The position numbers were made by a program, and so were the translations under genes. Of a DNA stretch of 64,000 nt, positions 61,146-64,000 are shown piece after piece. The DNA comes from Amycolatopsis xylanica (GTDB taxonomy: Bacteria > Actinomycetota > Actinomycetes > Mycobacteriales > Pseudonocardiaceae): contig NZ_FNON01000001.1 of NCBI RefSeq assembly GCF_900107045.1, positions 186,001 through 250,000 of the forward strand, written 5' to 3'. The notes under the pieces are model-generated. The model worked only from the letters and a program-made list of their open reading frames with translations, was not told where the DNA came from and ran no database searches. Each line of letters starts with the position of its first letter. Positions within the stretch are counted from its first letter, which is position 1.

Positions 61146-62387
61146 TTACAGTATCTTCTCCAAGATCACGTCATTCTCTTGGTAGATGGCCTTGCCGCCG
61201 GCACTCAATGCGGCGCTCAGCTCAAAGGGAAGTTCGGCAGGGAGAACTCCTAGCGGGACGGCGGACGAACACGGTCCTGCTTGGAGGACGACGTCTTCGT
61301 CCATTCCGACTATCCGTGCCCCGTAGAGTTCGCGAACCTGGCACGCGATGATCAGCCCATCCCGGTCGATGTCGCCCGCGTAGGTCAACTCGACGCCGCA
61401 GTCGACGGCGCACTGCAGGAAAGCGTGCTCGACGGCGCGCAGGTGTCCACTCGTGCAGGCCAGTGGGCCGGTGAAGCCCGTTGCCATGGCGGCTTCGAGC
61501 ACGGACGGGTTCTCCACCACGAGGAGCGGGGAGGCCTGTAGTACAGGCGGGTTCACTGTGAGGTCGTACAAGGTCAGCGGCACCGGCCCGCCGCCCAGAC
61601 GCAGTCGCTGGTCAACGATCCCGATGCCTACTGCAGACAGGTTCAGCACCAGCACCGTCGTGGATAGGCGATCAGCGAGTACGCCCGCTCGCGCGAGCAT
61701 GGCTCGGACCCTGTCGGGACGAGCCGGTTCCGGTTCGCCGAGCAACTCCGCGACGGCTTCGACCAGCCGTTTGCCGGTAAGGGAGTCCAGGTCGAATGCG
61801 TGTGGATCGTGCGCGCAGTCGTGCGCCAGCTTGGGCAGTGTCAGCGGAGGAGTTCCAGGGCGCCGCAGGTTGTCGATTTTTTCCAGAGCTGCTCGCAGCT
61901 GGCGAGACTGCTTCGCGATCGTCGCAATGTCGCTCTCCGCGACTCCAGTGGCTCGGATGCGGCGGGCGAGCTCTGGGACGGCTGCGAGATTTGAGACGAC
62001 CTCGAGCCAGAGATCTTCGCGCGCGGCCACGCCTGCCCTGCGAGCCAACGCCTGGTTCACCACCGGTTCGCCCATCGCAAGTTCCGCGATCGCCGTCAGG
62101 TGCTCGGGTGCGAGGTCGAATCGGCTGAGCACCATTCGCACGGGCACTCGGGTGGACCCGTTCGCGGTGGTGATGGCCGAAGGTCCGCGACGGCGGCGTG
62201 TGCTCGTGTCGAGCCAGGTTCGCAGTATGGCGATACCGCCGGTTGGCAGCCCATTGACCAGCACTGTTGCCAGCTGTGTGGGCTCCGTTCCCGAACAGAG
62301 CCTCTTGTGGACCGCTGCCCATAGCGGCCGCAGGTCGTCGTCGTGGGCGAGCGTGTGCGCGGCCTCAGGCAAAGGATTATCCGTCAC
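61146..62387 (-). CDS. jetD: Wadjet type II JetD, TOPRIM nuclease subunit (DUF2399)
   Basis: A 413-residue protein. The C-terminal half is a TOPRIM domain: conserved Glu E292 in PLLVVENPSVLEAA and the D-x-D pair D339/D341 in YAGDIDRDGLIIA. The N-terminal half is helical (winged-helix-like) and would recognise DNA. DUF2399 proteins are the D subunit of the type II Wadjet system, in which an SMC-like JetABC complex loops plasmid DNA and JetD cleaves it. The GTG start overlaps the jetC stop (GTGA). It is the last gene of the operon. Confidence 0.9.
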   Translation of the reverse strand: MTDNPLPEAAHTLAHDDDLRPLWAAVHKRLCSGTEPTQLATVLVNGLPTGGIAILRTWLDTSTRRRRGPSAITTANGSTRVPVRMVLSRFDLAPEHLTAIAELAMGEPVVNQALARRAGVAAREDLWLEVVSNLAAVPELARRIRATGVAESDIATIAKQSRQLRAALEKIDNLRRPGTPPLTLPKLAHDCAHDPHAFDLDSLTGKRLVEAVAELLGEPEPARPDRVRAMLARAGVLADRLSTTVLVLNLSAVGIGIVDQRLRLGGGPVPLTLYDLTVNPPVLQASPLLVVENPSVLEAAMATGFTGPLACTSGHLRAVEHAFLQCAVDCGVELTYAGDIDRDGLIIACQVRELYGARIVGMDEDVVLQAGPCSSAVPLGVLPAELPFELSAALSAGGKAIYQENDVILEKIL

Positions 62388-64000
62388 GATCTTTCTCCGG
62401 CGCCGCCGATGCGATCCGCGATCAGAATGGGCCTGCCGGATCCGGTCCACAGCCATGGCATCGTCACTCGGACAGAGCCTGCCTGGGTCACCTGAGCGAT
62501 CATCACCCGTTTCGACTCCGCCTTGAGCATCGCGCTCATCTCCGGCGCCGTCGAGAGCACGTCGAAGTTCCATTCACGCAGCAAGGCGAGCAGTTTGCGC
62601 ACGTTCTGCGGGTCGAACGCAGCGTTCATCTCGTCGATGAACAACAGCCGGGGGCCTTGGTGTCCGGGGGCTTCGTACATCGACCACGCGGCTGCCAGCA
62701 GCGGCAGCATGGTGGCCAGGCGCATTTCCCCGGTGCTGAACGATGCGAGCGGATTCGACCTGACCGTCAGCGGCCGGAACACCTCGGTCGTGCCGTCGCC
62801 GAACGACTTGTGCGTGACCTTGATTTCCCACTCGTGCCACACCCGGTAATCGAAAGTCTGCGCCACACGCGCCTCCCACGTGTCGCCTGCCGCTTCCTCC
62901 AGTCGATGTCTCAGCACGTTGTACATCTGTTCGAACGTTTCATCGGAGGGCAAGGCGGTGACCACCAGATCGACCATGCGTTGCGCGTCGGGGTCGTCTT
63001 TGACCTTCCAATCAACCTCGACGCCGACTCGTGCCACGCCTGTCCGCACATCGGCGAGTGCGGCGCTGATCTGCCGGACGAGTTCCTGGGCTGCCGCCCG
63101 GCGGGTCGCGATATCTCGCCGCAGGGCGGTGAACATGCTCGTCTTGAGAGTGGCTTTGACATCCTCGCGCAAATCGCCTTCGAGCTGCTCGGCAGTCTGG
63201 CGCAGAGTCAGCACCGTCGTGTGCAAGTCCTCGCCGCCCAGAGCCTCGGGTGCCGCGACGACGGCTCGCCGCCAGTCGGTTCCCGGGATCGTTTGCAGTG
63301 TCACTTGCCTGTCGAAACGAATCAGCTCGGCGCTGACCTTTTTCGCTTCGGTTTCCAGCCGGGTGCGCCTGCTGTCGAGGAGTTTGGCCAGTTCGTCGCG
63401 ATGATGTGTGCCCGACTCGGCGGAGAGCATGCGTGCGCCCCAGCTTAGAGCCGCGGTCAGGTTGGCCGGACGCCCTGCCTCGTCGGTGGAGATGCCGTCT
63501 TCGACGGTTGCGACCGACTCATCGACCAGCTGGTTCATCTGCAGCAGGCATTCTTCGCGTTGCTTTTCGGCGAGTTCCCGTTGTGGCGCGATGTTCTCCA
63601 AGGTCGCCTTAGCCGTCGCCGCTGCCACCTCGGCTTGATGGATCTTGCCGCGGACGTGCTCGACCTCGGTTTTCGCTTCGCTGAGGACGACGGTCGACCG
63701 CTCGTATGCTTGGCTTAGCTCTTGATATTCGGCACCGTGGAGTTCCTTTATTCGGGCGACGGTCGCTTTCGCGCCTACAGCGACCTCGTGCGCGGTCGCT
63801 GCCTCCTGTTCCCCTTCTTCGGCGCGTTCGCTGAGCGTGAGGGCGGTATCGGTCGAGCTGCGGGCCTGACCGCACAGGTTCACCGCCCTGTCGGTGGCCC
63901 ATTGCCACGAGTGAATTTGGTCGGCCAACTGAGTGAGGCTGTCTTTGAAGGTTTTCAAGGCGGCGGGTTCGGCGGGCAGCATTCGCCCGTTGCCAAGGTC
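62384..64000 (-). CDS. jetC: Wadjet type II JetC, SMC-like ATPase (C-terminal part)
   Basis: Only the C-terminal 538 codons are in the window; the frame is open across the right edge. The visible part begins with a long coiled coil (ELSQAYERSTVVLSEAKTEVEHVRGKIHQAE; ENIAPQRELAEKQREECLLQMNQLV). It ends with the SbcC-type ATPase C-lobe: signature FSTGEMRLATMLPLLAAAW and Walker B RLLFIDEMNAAFD. The Walker A lobe should lie upstream, outside the window, as should jetA (DUF2397) and jetB (DUF2398). Its stop overlaps the jetD start, so the complex subunits are made together. Confidence 0.88.
   Translation of the reverse strand, partial: DLGNGRMLPAEPAALKTFKDSLTQLADQIHSWQWATDRAVNLCGQARSSTDTALTLSERAEEGEQEAATAHEVAVGAKATVARIKELHGAEYQELSQAYERSTVVLSEAKTEVEHVRGKIHQAEVAAATAKATLENIAPQRELAEKQREECLLQMNQLVDESVATVEDGISTDEAGRPANLTAALSWGARMLSAESGTHHRDELAKLLDSRRTRLETEAKKVSAELIRFDRQVTLQTIPGTDWRRAVVAAPEALGGEDLHTTVLTLRQTAEQLEGDLREDVKATLKTSMFTALRRDIATRRAAAQELVRQISAALADVRTGVARVGVEVDWKVKDDPDAQRMVDLVVTALPSDETFEQMYNVLRHRLEEAAGDTWEARVAQTFDYRVWHEWEIKVTHKSFGDGTTEVFRPLTVRSNPLASFSTGEMRLATMLPLLAAAWSMYEAPGHQGPRLLFIDEMNAAFDPQNVRKLLALLREWNFDVLSTAPEMSAMLKAESKRVMIAQVTQAGSVRVTMPWLWTGSGRPILIADRIGGAGERS

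Overview
The window is GC-rich actinobacterial DNA. A DUF3558 lipoprotein, a PPE-like protein and an EspG chaperone in one cluster, together with ECF41 and SigE-type sigma factors and many LacI/CUT sugar systems, point to the Pseudonocardiaceae. Amycolatopsis or a close relative is my best guess; that is inference from gene content, not from a marker gene.

Layout. 1-7.1 kb: the 3' end of an unidentified gene, assorted oxidoreductases, an unusual ECF sigma factor fused through a membrane segment to an extracellular CAP domain, and a small secreted lectin-like protein. 7.1-9.6 kb: a MarR regulator ahead of a two-gene operon ending in fumarylacetoacetase. 9.7-31.2 kb: a large plant arabinogalactan / L-arabinose locus. 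A LacI regulator and three TGTTAGCGCTAACA-type operators control a YtfQRT-YjfF furanose importer and an araB-araD-araA-chvE-gguA-gguB operon. A second LacI regulator with two TGTTNACGTNAACA operators faces a CUT1 importer, an intracellular GH35 beta-galactosidase and a secreted GH30 beta-1,6-galactanase. 31.2-46 kb: a SulP-carbonic anhydrase fusion, a phased array of seven short palindromes, a SigE sigma/membrane-protein pair, an FAD monooxygenase, a jelly-roll secreted protein, a multicopper oxidase, an ECF41 sigma factor beside an FMN reductase-SnoaL fusion, a CocE-like hydrolase and an MFS pump. 46.5-50 kb: an ESX-associated cluster without the secretion machinery.

51.4-55.4 kb is the most unusual part. 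It is a compact operon with a promoter at one end and a terminator at the other. It encodes a frameshifted 2OG-oxygenase-like protein, two divergent HExxH proteins of the peptide beta-hydroxylase type, a 93-residue protein that could be a RiPP recognition element, a SAM methyltransferase, and last a 43-codon ORF with its own strong ribosome binding site that looks like a precursor peptide. An MFS exporter is divergently transcribed. No radical SAM, lanthipeptide, YcaO or lasso genes are visible, so this is a candidate RiPP pathway built on hydroxylation and methylation.

55.4-64 kb: a secreted esterase and a class C beta-lactamase-like hydrolase, an HTH-NACHT-membrane protein, then the 3' half of a tRNA-Val gene with its native terminator. 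I read this half tRNA as the attachment-site boundary of an integrated element that continues to the right. Inside it lie a DUF2637 (plasmid Spd-like) protein and the last two genes of a type II Wadjet anti-plasmid system: jetD complete, jetC cut by the window end.

A recurring intergenic palindrome with outer arms CGTGAGTG/CACTCACG and core GGTT-(CT or AG)-AACC occurs five times at gene boundaries and probably acts as a terminator.
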